A stretch of DNA of 64,000 nucleotides. Source: Batillaria attramentaria. Taxonomy: Eukaryota; Mollusca; Gastropoda; Batillariidae. The translations under genes were made by a program, and so were the position numbers. Every line of letters begins with the position of its first letter. Positions within the stretch are counted from its first letter, which is position 1. Location: NCBI GenBank assembly GCA_018292915.2, contig JACVVK020000171.1, positions 1,029,501 to 1,093,500 on the forward strand, written 5' to 3'. Shown here in pieces: positions 1 to 13,900 of this stretch. Under the pieces are notes generated by a model. That model was not told the origin of the DNA. It saw nothing but the letters and a program-made list of their open reading frames with translations, and ran no database searches.

Positions 1-150
1 CCAGTGGGCAGGAGGTTGGTGGGATTTTTCCTTACCAAATTGATTCAAATTCACAAGCAGATTTGTTTTAGGTGTCTGTCTCACCTTCGTGTCCATACAT
101 ACACACTGTATAAAGTGTGTATGTTAAGATCCCATTCCAAACAAGAGGGA
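1..150 (+). mobile_element. SINE family A fragment (5' part missing)
   Basis: The stretch reads like the middle of the full family A copy at 3485-3918: a 'gggatttttcc' block, then the 'tgtctcaccttcgtgt' block, then 'atcccat'. The tRNA-like head lies outside the window, and the match fades after about position 150. It lies downstream of the last WDR17 exon visible here. Whether it belongs to a final WDR17 intron or to sequence beyond the gene cannot be told. Confidence 0.5.
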
Positions 151-324
151 CTGCGGAATGGAAAATACACACTCACCAAGCAATTTCCCAGCAATGGGAT
201 AAATAACCTAGCTAACCAACTAAATAAAATCATACCTCAGGGCATCAAGTCTTAGTATCTTGGGGAATTTCTCCTGTATTCTCAGGTTTTATTTTCTCAT
301 GTCTTCTCAGGTTTTTTTGGCTTA

Positions 325-505
325 CAGGGTGGTTTACAGAGTAGTGGTTACCACTCCTACCACCAATCTGAGCTCTCAAGGGTTTGATTCCCGCTTTGGG
401 GCATCAGATTTTTTTCCACCTCTTGTACGTGCCATCATTCACTGGGAAGGTCACTGAAGGTTCTCCTCAGATACTCCAGCTTTCTTCCCCACTACTTTCT
501 AAGAC
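325..505 (+). mobile_element. SINE family B, degenerate head and body
   Basis: The block has a worn tRNA-like head ('tagtggtta', then 'gggtttgattcccgc' as a decayed B box). The body that follows matches the order seen in the clean family B copies at 39797 and 41043: 'gtacgtg', 'gttctcctc', 'tactccagctttcttcccc'. Many substitutions show it is old. It abuts a family A body at 511, so the two look like a composite or a nested insertion. Confidence 0.5.
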
Positions 506-510
506 TCTCC

Positions 511-868
511 TGGTGGGCAGGAATATGGTTGGATTTTTCCATACTATATCAAGTTCATGTGCAGACACGTTTAGGGTGCCCGCCTCGCCTTCATGTACAC
601 ACACACGCACAAATATCAAGTGTGCACGCTAAAAATCCCACGGTTCATCTTTCGAAGAAGAGTAGGCTGTGGCCGGTGGCATGGTAAAACACAAAGACTG
701 TCGCACGCACCAGAGTGAATAGCAGGGTGGAGGTTTGCACATAAAGTAGCGCTTAGCGGAAGCAGACTTTCACTGCTAAGTCCTCCAGCCCTGTGGCACC
801 ATGAGCATCTCAGTAGAGATGGATATGTGCGCCGAGGAGAAGTCTACCATACCATACCATAAATGAAA
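511..868 (+). mobile_element. SINE family A body and (CCATA)n tail
   Basis: The sequence runs collinear with the reverse complement of 3485-3840: 'gtgggcaggaatatgg', 'cgcctcgccttcatg', 'aatcccacggttcatctttcgaagaagag', then the block ending 'gcgccgaggagaagtc' and a short run of 'ccata' units. The tRNA-like head is absent, so the copy is 5'-truncated or was fused to the family B fragment before it. Confidence 0.7.
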
Positions 869-975
869 TGAACTAATCACTGAAATTTAACAGAAGCCAA
901 TATATTTTTTTTTGGACAATGCAATACAGCCTTAAACGTTCACATATGACATCTCCTGGAACATGCAATACTCAC

Positions 976-1193
976 CTGCACTCTCTGGCCCGTCAACACG
1001 GACATGTGGACGTCAGAGTGGGAGGGGAGATGGGAACTGGCCACACAGTCTGGACCTGGTTCTACTGGCCACGATTCCTGACCCAGCTTTTGCATCAGCA
1101 GAGCCCACTGTGCGCTGCCTGGCTCTCCGGTTCCCCCATTCCCAACCCTATCAAAATAGGTGTGCAATGACCATAGAACTTTTTTTTTGAATG

Positions 1194-1238
<45 letters not shown>

Positions 1239-2362
1239 CACACACATGCACACACACATACGGAAGGTAACTGTTTCAACAATTAATGGACACTAGAGAA
1301 ACTTGGCACTGCTCACCACAATACTTAATCGAAAATTGAGGTACTTCTGTTCCCCCAACAGGTCACAGTTATGATCACAGTTCTCTGGTTATCACAGTTT
1401 TTTTACTGCTAAAATTTTGAAGTACACGATCCAGTTTCAACTATCAACGTGAACCTTGTTTAAGGGTTACGTTAATTCCCACCCCACCGCCCCCCAGCCA
1501 CACTGTCAGCAAAGAATAATACGAATAATAACAATCTATCAGACTTACTGGTGCTTTGTCCAGGCTTCAAAATCATGCTCCACGTCTCTCACACTCACTG
1601 GCAGATTGATCACCTCTTTCGTCATCATCTCCCTAAAACCACACACATAAAAAAAATCATGAACAAACAACAACAGTAACACCAAACGCCAGCTGTGAAA
1701 TGGCAAACTGTGAACCCTTCTGCTGAACTGATTATCTGGGGGGGGTGGGGGGGGTGTTGTTTGGAACTCAATTACATTTTCGCTTCATCACATTCTCTCT
1801 CTCTCTGTTTGGTTGTTTCAACCAAGTCAGCGAAGGAATGCTCTGTTCCAATTACCATTATCTAGAATGGACATTTTTAAAACGAGCCTCTCATTCTCAG
1901 GGTCATTTTCTTGGAACCAGCTGCCATCACATTTAAAATGTACCCCGAAGATTCATTCATTTAAAACTCAACTTCTCAGATACTTACGTCAGTCATAGGT
2001 CCACGAACAATATCTGAACCATGCTAAATTACTCGTTATCAGATGGCACTATGACATGCTATGACATGTTTACAAGTTGTGTCGTATATTACAATTTCAA
2101 ACACAATGCCGTCTACTTCTTCACCTATTTCCCGATGTGTTTCCTTAGAATTTCTTGCGCTTCTTCCTATCTTAGCATGTTTAATTTTTTTTCTTCTTTT
2201 TTACTATTAGATTTACTCCTTTTGTGCCAGGCATACTTTTTGTCATATTAGCCTTTATCTTTTACTGTTTCTAGACTAGCAGGACAGCTTGTAAGATAGG
2301 CAGACCATGCCTACAAGTCTTTATCCTGAAATACACGTTCAGTCAGTCAGTCAGTCAGTCAG

Positions 2363-2424
<62 letters not shown>

Positions 2425-5400
2425 GTGATCAAGCACACAAATATATTTCACCTCGTGTGTTTGAAGAGAGCAGGCACCAGAGTGTAGTAACCTCGCCTGA
2501 TGGCCACAAGTGCTCCTACGTAGGCACTCAATGCCAGCAGCTCATACATCAGTCTGAAATTACACACCAGTTACGTAAGCATATCGCTCTCAATAGCACC
2601 AAACGTATTCATTTCTCCCACTCATGTCGCAAACAGAGCCAGCAAGACATTGTTTAAACACATTTTCTGTTGATATTCTGCATCAACAGTTTACTCAAAA
2701 TTGTCAAGTGACCCTTAACTGTTACAAGCCCCTGCGAAAATCACAATTTTACTTGAAATCTTCGTATCACTAGAAGCTACTTGAAGCTACTATTAATTAT
2801 GAAATCTGCAGCGGTCTTGGGCCTAGCGAGGAAGGCCCACGCCTTGTGTAATAGTGGCTTGGAGTGGCTCCTACTGGTGTGCAATGGCATATTCTTTTTA
2901 ACCTGTTTTGTCATATAGTGGACAGGGGGTGGTTAGGCTCAGGCTGTTACAAGTGAACTCCATTTTACCCTGAGTTCTTGTGGTGCTCCAGTTTGTCTGT
3001 GCGGATACATCCCAATAACTGCAGCATATCAAATACATCACTGGCAGTCCAACTGCTGGCTGACATCTTCTCTGAAATAAATAAATAAATAAATACGTAA
3101 GATATTAAAGCATGCCTCTAAAAATTTCAAGTTAGAGTTGTTGTTTTGTAAATGTTTCCTTGGTAACTCACCCATCCTCCACTCCACTCTGTCAGACATT
3201 GGCTCATCAATTTTCCATGTATGACATCAATGAACGCAACTAAACAGCACACAGTGAAAGATACCCTGAAGTCCAAACTGTATGTTAGAGCTGACTGTTT
3301 ATTAACTGACTGTACCCAAGCCACGACTATAGTTGGAACAGTCTGGGCATGTTCTACCTCCCTTTCCCAAATGTCTGCTGTAAGGTTTCCTCGGCAACCT
3401 GCTAAAGGTGATGTCAGAGTAAAGTACAACATCTAAACAACACTTCCCCTAAATGTAACATCATGTGGCGCCCATGGTGCAATGTGGTATGGTATGGTAT
3501 GGTATGGTAGACTTCTCCTCGGCGCACATATCCATCTCTGCTGAAATGCTCATGGTGCCGCAGGGCTGGAGGACGAAGCAGTGAAAGCCTGCTGCCGTTA
3601 AGCGCTACTTTGTGTGCAAACCTCCACCCTGTATTCACTCTGGTGCGGTGCGACAGTATTTCTGTTTACCACGCCCACCGGCCACAGCCTACTCTTCTTC
3701 GAAAGATGAACGTGGGATTTTTTTTAGCGTGCAGACTTGATGTATGTGCGTGCGTGTGTACACGAAGGCGAGACAGGCACCGCAAATGAGTCTGCACATG
3801 GATTTGACTCGATATGGGAAGGAAAAATCCCACCATATTCCTGCCTACCGGGGACTCGAACCCGGCAGCTCAGGATCCGAAGTCGGATGCCTTAACCACT
3901 AGACCAAATCCCCTGTCCCCAATGTCACCACAGAATCCAGGCAGCTGGTTCCAGATGTATGATGGTAGCATCAGCATTTGAAGGGTTAAACATACAGACT
4001 CTACCAGCTATTTTTTTCATTGACAGCACTTCGTATCTGATAAAAGCAGCATGATCAATTGTTCCTAAGACAGTAATCAGGCTGGGGAATTGCTGAAGGA
4101 AAAAAAGACTGAAACCTAGGCTTGGGTGCAGCAGTAGCGAACTACTGTGGGACCACGGGGGCTACGTCCCACTCAAGAAAACAAATTTTTAGCATTTTTA
4201 AAGGCATTTAGTAGCCTCTACTGGCACCCAAAAGTTAAATTTATACTGCCTTGGTACTGACATGCAAGCCTTCAAACCTGAAGTCCCATACAGCATTATG
4301 TGTATCATGAAACGTGACTGTGTGTGCAACCTTTTCCCCCTTCCTTTTCTTTGGCTGAAACTTAGATTTCTTTTGGCTGAAAGGATAGGACATTTGGCTG
4401 AAAATCGCCAAATGACTAAGAATTCCCCAAGCCTGAGTAATAATTTCACATTCATTCTCTGATTATTTGTCACCAACCTCTCACAAAGTTGAGGCCCATT
4501 TCGAGGCCGCGTTCTGGTTCAGTGGACAGCAGGTACAGACCGACACACTCTTTCACGAGATCAGACCTGCGTGAAAGGTCTTCTGCTTTCTGAAGGCACT
4601 CATCCATGGACGGAAGACCTGCCTGCAAGTACCAGTGCAGATGAAAGAAAAGATTGTGAGGAGATGTATTGTCCTGTACACATTTCATGCTTTAAAAAAA
4701 AAAAAGCACAAGAAGAACTGAATAAGTGGCTAGAGTTAGAGTGGCTAGAGATCCCCATGGATGACACTTTTAAATTTTGAAAAGACTGAAACCCAGGGTG
4801 GGTTGTAGAGGCACTGGGTTCCACAATGGCGGAACTCCAAGCCAAACACAAATTTTCACTCTCCTAGCACTTTAAGAGTGTAACATGACACTGAGGGTGA
4901 ATATGACACTTATCTCTGGCCTGCTACTAACAGTACTACCACAACCACGTTTGCTCAACAAAGAGAATTTCAGTCAAGGCAGGTTTAAAAAAAACAAACA
5001 AAAAAACCAACGGATTTCAGTCAACCTGCCTAACGGGGTGTCACCCATGGATCTGGAAGCAGTGTTGAGATTCACTATAACACAGTGTCAGATATGCCAG
5101 GTATTTTTTATGATCTTCATGTGTCGGCAGATGCAAAACTGTAATGCCTGATCTAACCCCTGATCTTAGTGTAACATATCAGCAGGCAGAGCTGTCAGAG
5201 CACAGCACAGCACTGCTATGAAGAACATCAGTGTGACTACTGATCACTCCAGTTAAGGTATTTGGCTTTCAGATATATAAGGCAAATACACTAAGCTATC
5301 ATTTTAGTGTGTGTGGGGGGGGGGGGGGGGGGCTTAAGAGATATGCCATACTTGTCTATGCAGGTCATTGACCTCATCCATGCTGGCAGCGCAGCGAGCA

Positions 5401-6404
5401 CATAGTCGTATCAGCAGATCTTCACAGTCTGGCAATGTCTTCAACAGATCTACTCCAAGTTCCCTGCGTGCAAAGCAAAACAGCATCACAAGTGATTACA
5501 ATATGGTGATTACAACTGCATGGTATGCATCCACACAAAAATAAAGTACATGTAAATAAATAAATTGTGTACCCCCTGCACTGGAAAAAGACAAGCAGAA
5601 ACTAAAAAATATCAAAACTGAGTCTGAAACATCTACAAAAAAAGCCCCTGACCTGTAAAGCATATATATAGAAATGTAAGTGACATTTATCCCATTTTTC
5701 AGCCGGCCATACTGTTTGAAAACATTATGGTGGCCTACAGAACTGATGAACGAAGTGAGCCTGTAAATACAAAATTCCAAATATGAAATATGACACCTGG
5801 ATGCACGATACAGGGTTACAAACTATGACAAAATCAGGGTATACAGGAATGCTCTGGTGAAAAGCAAAGTCCATTAGAACACCATATGACCAAAAAAATC
5901 AGAATAATATTTTCACAGATTTAAACTGCTCACCATCGTCCAAGATGCTCACAGCGGCGAGAAAGCAGCTCTGTGGCAACGCGCAGATGGTGCGGCACTC
6001 GGCCAAGTACCATACCAATACTGACGGCTAGCTCCAGCTCATTGCCTTTGATCAGTTTGGACATTGCACTCTGTCAACACAAGGAAAAGTTGACAGGCAC
6101 TGCAAAATGCACGAATACCACTGCACAAAGTACTGTAATCTGAAAAGTGTGACAAAGTATGCATGTACCTGAAAATCGTCAACTGCCAAGAGACAGCACG
6201 TGGCTAGTACAGGTGAACCGTTGCTGAAGTGCCATTCGGACAGCTGCTGGGCAGAGTGCAACAATAATCTGAAATAGGAGGGAAAATAAAACCAATATGT
6301 AAGCTTTCCCTCTACTCGCACAGTCAACGCACTCAGTCAATGCATGCCATTCGATCCATCCTTTGCTCAAAAATGCAAAATCGTCTGCAGTTCAGGATAA
6401 TCCC

Positions 6405-6439
<35 letters not shown>

Positions 6440-9400
6440 AAACACCTTACCTTTTGTATGCTTGCAGTTCTTTCTCAGGCGATGTCTCCTGTTTGGATTT
6501 GGACTTGGCTGCCAAATGTGGATGAAAGAAGGCATCTTCACACGCAGCCTGTGACGCAATCATGGCATCAAGGAAGTGCCCATTGTCATGGAAATATCTG
6601 ACAAGCTGCAGAGCATCTCCGGTGGCAACGCAAAATGGAATGACGTCCTCAGTATTTTCCTTGACTAAGAAATCTGAGTACCTGAAACAATAGAAGAGAG
6701 TTGATGTCTTGTTTCAAGAAGTGTAGAGGATAAGACATTAGCAAAATAATAATTTTTAAAATTAAACAAACTTGAGTAAACGGAAACCACTCCATCATAG
6801 TTATGATTTGTTTCCATGGATCTGACTGACTGGCTGATGTAATTCACCTACAAGAAATGTAGAGAATTTTCCAGCAGAAAAACAATGTCAAAATTCCAGT
6901 ATTTAGATGTGTTCACAAAGTATTTGCAAGGCTCATGCACGGCTTGCTGGGTTATCAATACCTTTGTGCCAGAGATTTCCAGTACTTGAGAGAAACTCCA
7001 GGTGCCACAGCAAGAGCCCTCTCCCACTGAAATGCAATGGATGAAAAAGAAAATAATGAACCCTTCAAAAATGCATCATCAACCACTCAACACAGCTGCC
7101 CTCGACTGACACACACATGCACGCACGCACACACTCCCTCTCCAAAATGTGTACTTAGAAATTATGGTATAAGAACTACAGAAAACACCCACAAGTAAAA
7201 TTAATCTGTGATACAGCACTTCTGGAACCAAAAAAAAAAAAAAAAATCAACAAATGAAAGAATACCAAAACAGCAGAATATCAGTTTCTCCCTGCTGAAA
7301 ATCACCTCTCCTAGCTCGACCATGAGTTCACAGTAGCGCTGAATGTTGCCCATACGAATGTGGATGTTGGCTGCCTCACGGAGTTGTTCCTCTTTGGTGG
7401 GTAGACCAATGGCACCACCAAACTTGGACATCTTGATCATCTCAAGTTGCTGTGCTTCACTCTGCATGATGAAAATCAAAGGAAAAAAAAAAAAAAGGAA
7501 TAAAAGGGACGCAGAGGATGACATACAACACTTCTTGTGACATAATTTATGTCAACAGCAACTGCACGCTGGTCGTTTAGGCTTTTGATTGGCTAACTGG
7601 CGAGACTGGACGAAAGCCATTGGTCCAACATGTTTTCTTCTCAACCGGTTTCAGTCATGCGACATTGCTGAACGGAATATTACACGGAAAACTTTTTTTT
7701 TTTTTTTTTAAATACGGATTCCATGCCCCACACAGGAAACTTTCATCCTTGGCGTAACTATTCCATCCAAGCACTATGCATTCTTGCTCAGGAAGCAAGC
7801 AGGGGTGTGGTGGTGGGGGGCAGCAGTGGGAACAATGGGTGAAACGAGTCAGAACCTGAAGACATCCTAACACTGTGGGGCTACTCAAAAACAGTATCAG
7901 TACAGGAAGGGATCGGCATAATTATCGTGTCATTCAAATTCATTTCATTTATTATCCCAATTTGGGCAATTTGTTTTTAAAACAGCGGCATTAAGCACAT
8001 AAACACACATCACAGACAGACCTCAACGATGAAAAAAAACCATGAGATCCCCCCCCCCCCCCCCCCCCATACACACACACGTACATGTATATATATCACA
8101 TACATAGGTACATAGGAAACTTCAGGTGTATGTAAAAACATATAAAAATAAAAATTAAAAAAAAAAAAAATTGTTACTGTACTTTTGTACGTACACTTTT
8201 GTATGCTAGTCATTATACGAAAGAAGTTCCACAATGGGACAAAAAATTATTTGTGTTATTATTCTCAGCATCTGGCATAGCCTGCAAGATCCACAGGAAA
8301 AGCAAAAAATAAAAACATCTCATCTTACAGCCTTGAATGTTGTCAGATGTGATGCATGGACGATGCCGTTCCTGTAGCTAGGTGTAAGTGTCATGATGTC
8401 TGCTCCCAAAGCCAGAGAAACAAGGTTCCACAGGTTCTCCGTCCCCATTGGTGGCTGTTAACATTAAGGATGCATTCTGTTTATGTCTATTTGATTTGTT
8501 ACGAACATCACTGCAATACAGATACTCCGACAATGAAACTTAGACAATACTTCTTTTCAACAAAGAAAACCAAACTCAGAATACAGATATATGTATGTGA
8601 GAAACGAACACACATAACGAAAACATAAAGACACAGTGCAAAAAAATACACAGTACACTTTTTACAATTATCACAGACTTCCTGTACTACCAGCCCTGAG
8701 CATACACACACACAGAGCAAGACATGTCTATCTCATGGAAACAATGAGATTAAATCTGGGGTGAGATCGAGCTCCAGCAGTTGATATACCCAACTTACTG
8801 ACAAGAACTTGGAGAAGAGAGTAACAGTCTGTGTAGGGGTGTCATGCCCTCCCATCCGTTCCAGTTTGTCTTTCAGTTCTCGCGATGCCTTTCCTGTCAA
8901 CAGTGGCGGCGTCCCCATGCACATCGATCGATCTGACAGAAAGCATATTGTTTTCTTTACCACAACAGACTTGAGCACAATGCAAAGCTGGTTATAGTAC
9001 CCTGCATTCAAACACAACACCCTCCCCATCCCCCCCCCCCATACACACCATTCTCAATTTTGATATCAGTTGTTCGACATCTGAAACAGTACATGAAAAG
9101 CCTTATCAACAGCTGGTCAGCGAGTAAGATCATCTTTTTTTTTCTTTTTACCTTCTGTTTGTGCCAGAGCAAAAACCTTGGTAAATTTATCATTCTATTT
9201 CTTCCTCTAATATCTCTCAACAAAACTACTGAGTCTGATGCCTAACCTGGTGTGCCAAAAATCTCTGTCAATGGTTTTCTGGCCAGAATGTTGAGTTCCA
9301 CAGGCTGCAGTAATGGGGTCAGTGACCACAGCCGCAGGGTCGAGTCACGAGAGCAAGACGCCATAAGGAATGGACGCTCTGGATGACATGTCAGACCTGA

Positions 9401-10896
9401 AGAAAAAGAAGACCAAATAGCCATATCTGTATGGACATATGCATGGACATATTCGATTACTTTCAATGAACTAACTAAAAATTGCAGTTTCACCACTTAC
9501 ATCTTCAAACAAAAATTCTAATGAGGTTTTCAATGGTCACTCATGAACATATGAGTTTGAGCTCGACAAGAAGCATGAAAAACACAAAGTTTGGGTTTGA
9601 GAAAGTACTTTACATCCCGAATGAAATTCTTTCACAGATCAACTGCTCACCATAGACATCTGCTCCATGGTCAACCACAACATATACACATGCCCCGTCT
9701 CGGATGTCCCAAACACGGATAGAGCTGTCCCAGCTACCCGAGATGAGAAGGTACGGAACCTCAGAGTTCCACGTCAACCCACGCACAGGTGCAGTGTGGC
9801 CGGCCAGTTTTATGACACACCCCTCCTGGGTGTACTCCCACACTCTCACCGTCCTAGCGGAAGCAGACACAGGCATGTAACTTAAGATCTCAGCGTGAAC
9901 ATCTTCATACAGACAGAGGACGTACAAAAAAATATGAGATACACAACTAACTATAATTATATCTTAGTGGTATTGCTAGGTTCAGCTGCAGGAAACAAAT
10001 GGATGACTGAACTGCCGAAGAGAGGCCTGAGCCTTCACTTCTGAAAGGCTTCCTACATTCGGACAATTGGGTTTCTCGATTTGGAGCAAGTTCGAGAACA
10101 GATTGGGAGCACACTGTAGACTTTACGATAAGTCAAACAGTTGAGAATAATGTGAAAATGGCGGCTAAAGTTTTGCAATTTTAAACCCACCCATCATCAG
10201 ACCCACTGCATAAGATTCCTTCCCTGAGTGGCGACCACCTGATGTGGAAGACTTTTGCTGTATGACCTGCAAAAAGGAAATAGCTAAGCCAGTGAAACAA
10301 ACCAATGATAACAACGAAAGAGACTATACAGATTGCAGTAACACATCCCTTTCAGCTTGACAGGCAATATAAAAAAAAATTCTTTAAAAATTCATAGCAA
10401 ATAAATGGAAGCAACCAGCACGGGTGACAGAGACAGTGTACTTCACAGAGCACATCTGACACAAAAGCAATGTCTCATGATCATAAGTGAGTCAGAATGC
10501 CATGCTTTTACAAAGAAAAATGTTAACCTAACGCCTTGATCTAGAAGGTCATCACATGGTTCTTGGGTGTGAATCTCCCATCCACACCGCTCAGAAATAC
10601 ACCATACAAAATTTCAGAAACACCTTAGAAATAATCAAGGATCAATACCTGAGAAGGTTTTGATAGGTTGACTGTTGGTGGTGCCCATGTAAAACACTCG
10701 CACAATCTTGTCTTCACAGCCTGTTGCCAGCATTTCTCTGCAGAAAAAAAAAATCATCTTTTTACAGTCATGGCCTAACCTCAACAAAGTGACTCTCATT
10801 ACACTAAAAGTCAACGTCAGTACAGGCTTAATGAAAATAATGACAAACACTATCACCACCACCCCTTAAACACCTCCCCCTCCCCCAAAACACACA

Positions 10897-10927
<31 letters not shown>

Positions 10928-13900
10928 ATACAAATAAACAAACCAACCCCCAACCTCCCCCCAAAACAACAAACAGACTTGACCAGAGAGTTTGTTTGTT
11001 TTTTTTAATTATTCAGAGGGATGGGGGGGGGGGGGGGGGAGTGGTGTTGTAATAAAGACCTACAAAGAACATGTACAGCATATATGCCATACAATACATG
11101 AGCAGACATAAGACTGACTTGTTATGAGGACTCCAGTCTCCTCCGTACACAGAAGCTGGGTGTTTGTACTTGTGAACCAGCGTGCCATCCACTTGGTGAA
11201 TCATGCTGATAGAAAGAAATACATAAGCGTTCACTTAGACAAAGAACATATCCACAAGATATCAACACATCCCTTGGCATTTTATTGCACATGCCAAAAA
11301 CAATTCAAAGCCTTCCTCGTAGAGCCTCTCTGACCTACCTTGTTAAAGGACAGAGAATCAGGCTACATATTAGGAACAGTTGTAAGGACTTTAACTGTGT
11401 AAACTTACCAGTAGTTGTCTCCCCCACAGGACAAAATGAGCTTGGGATCTTTGTGACTCCAGGAGATGGAGAACACACTGGCGTCACCATGCTGCACAGA
11501 AACAAGTGTATCAAAGAAGGTGAGCATGGTAACAAACCCCCATCCCAACCGGCCCCCGTAGTGGTTAGCACTTCGGACCATGGACCGGGAGACCCGGGTT
11601 CGAGTCTCAGCTAAGGCAAACGGGATTTTTCCTACCTAGGTCGGTTCCTACCCAGAGCGGGTGTGCTATGGGCCCAATGGGGAGGCTGTTGCCACACAGC
11701 CAAGATTCACCCACTTCACGGGTGCTTCCCTTAGTATGACACATCGTATGATGTGGATGATTACACGGCCGGCACCGCAGGTGCCGTAGTTCCCGGGCCT
11801 GGTTAATGCCGGGATATTCATGACAGGAAGCGTGGAATGTGGCCCTGTCCCGCAGTCCCAAACCACATGGACCTCCATAGCATCATCTTACCATCATCCT
11901 CATCTCCATCATGCATAATAAAAAATTGCCCCAGCTCTCGAGCCCTCCGTGGATTCCACGCATTACCTGGGAGGAACACTACTGAAGCTGGCAAAGAGTT
12001 GGGGCAGGAAAAAAAAAAAGGAAAAACCCATCCCAAATCCCATACCTATCTTCAACACCCCTCATGCGAAGTGTGGGTTATGTATTTCAAGACGATTGTC
12101 TAAGAATACAGTGCGTTCAAGACCTACTTACATCACGTATTCGCTTGACGACCTTTCCCTTTGCTACATCCCAGATGAAAATGCCGTTACGGGCTGTACA
12201 GCATGCGATGCAGTTGAGATCACCAGGTGCCCAGGAGATGTGGTAAATGATGCCCTCGTTGCCTGCCGATGTGGCTACCTATGAGGATAACAGATAGTCA
12301 ACACTTTTCTGCTGGGTACAAAAATTTGGCCCTGCTGACCTAAGCAAGCTGTGCAGAAGAAAACATGAAACTGAAACAGAAAAAAAAAATGCACAGCTGG
12401 TACTCACATCAAACTACAGGTGACATACCAGCACATTCACTAATTCAATAATTTTGATTTATCAGCCCTGAAAGTGGAGAGTATTTTACTTGCAATATCG
12501 GATGGGGGAAAAAAAAAAACATGCTGGCAAGTAAAATCTAAACCTTACTCATGAGGGTTGATGTGTGTGTGTGTGTGTGGGGGGGGGGGGGGGGACGGAC
12601 TCAAATGTGGTGCAAGGGGAGGGAGTGGGGGGGGGGGGGGGTGTTGGAAGTGGAGTGAGGGGTAGGGGTAAAAAAAAGCTCAGAAGCAGGGTAGCATGGG
12701 GAAGAGAAGGTGCAGGGGAAAATGAAGGCAGGATACACTTACAGCCTGCATGGTCCTGATGTCCCAGACCTTGATGGTCCCATCAAAACTTGCTGTGGCC
12801 AGGTGGTTCGGGTTGTCTGGCTGGAACTTGCAGTCAAAAATTGTCTCTAAATGTCCCTGCAGCAGAACCACCATTGGTAATATAATTATATGTACACTGT
12901 GGTTCATAGCACAATTAGCATGAACTCCCAACACACTACAACTATGATAAAAGGAAGAAATAAGAGGAAGTGATTTTGCGGTTGATTTTTATCAGTGTCT
13001 TTTTCTTTGTACAGAAAAGTACTGCTTTAGTGGCTAAACGAAGAGAGACAGGGGCCAGGGGAAGTAAATACACAGCATGTCGCTTGCAGCAGTTGTTAAT
13101 TTTTCCTCCGAGTGTGTATTTTGTTTTCATGAATAAGAAATATAGGTTTGGAGTCATACACCCAAGTCATTGAGGAAACAGGTGACAGGTGTTTTTGTTG
13201 ATGTTCTGTATAATGTTGTAAGCTATTACAGTAAGATATCACAGTACCTGATCTTGTAAAAACTTCCACCTGCGATGACCCAGATCGTACAGCCCAACAC
13301 CGCCATCTTTAAACGTACACACAAGCTGAACCTGAGGCAGTGCAAAGCGTGTGTGTGGAGTGAGAGACGGGTGACGGGCCTCACTGGTTGATGACACATC
13401 ATGCCGGTTGTTCTGCACGGATCCACCGTGACCGCTGTTGTCGGTAATATCATACACATCACTGATGACATGAACATCATGGAAGCCCGATTTCTTGATG
13501 CGGATATTCTCGATGGGAGATTCTTTGGACACGCTCCATATGCGTAGAACGCCGCTCTTTAGATCTGCTCAGAAAACACAGAAAAGTCAAAGAGTCGAAA
13601 GAGGTAGGTCACTGTGGATGTGTTGCGACTATAGTCAGAACAAGATGGCGGATCATTTTAACCGTGTTACAGCTACAGTCAGAATGAGTAGTCAGTCTAC
13701 AAAGTGGTCTGAATCCACTGCCCAGTCTAAATTTACCAGGTGTTTCGTAGTACTAACCTAGCAGAAAACGTCTGCTACAACGAAAGCATTATTTTGATGT
13801 TATGCTCACCACCAGTGATGAACATCCCTGGAGCGTTGTGAACCCATGATAGCGTCTGCACATGTGCAGCTGTGCTAGGTGGTACAAATGTTGTTATCAC

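Noticed and set aside
3844..3914. tRNA-Arg(TCG)-like gene on the complement
   Set aside because: The cloverleaf continues directly into a ~330-bp body and CCATA tail shared by other copies, so it is the head of a SINE.
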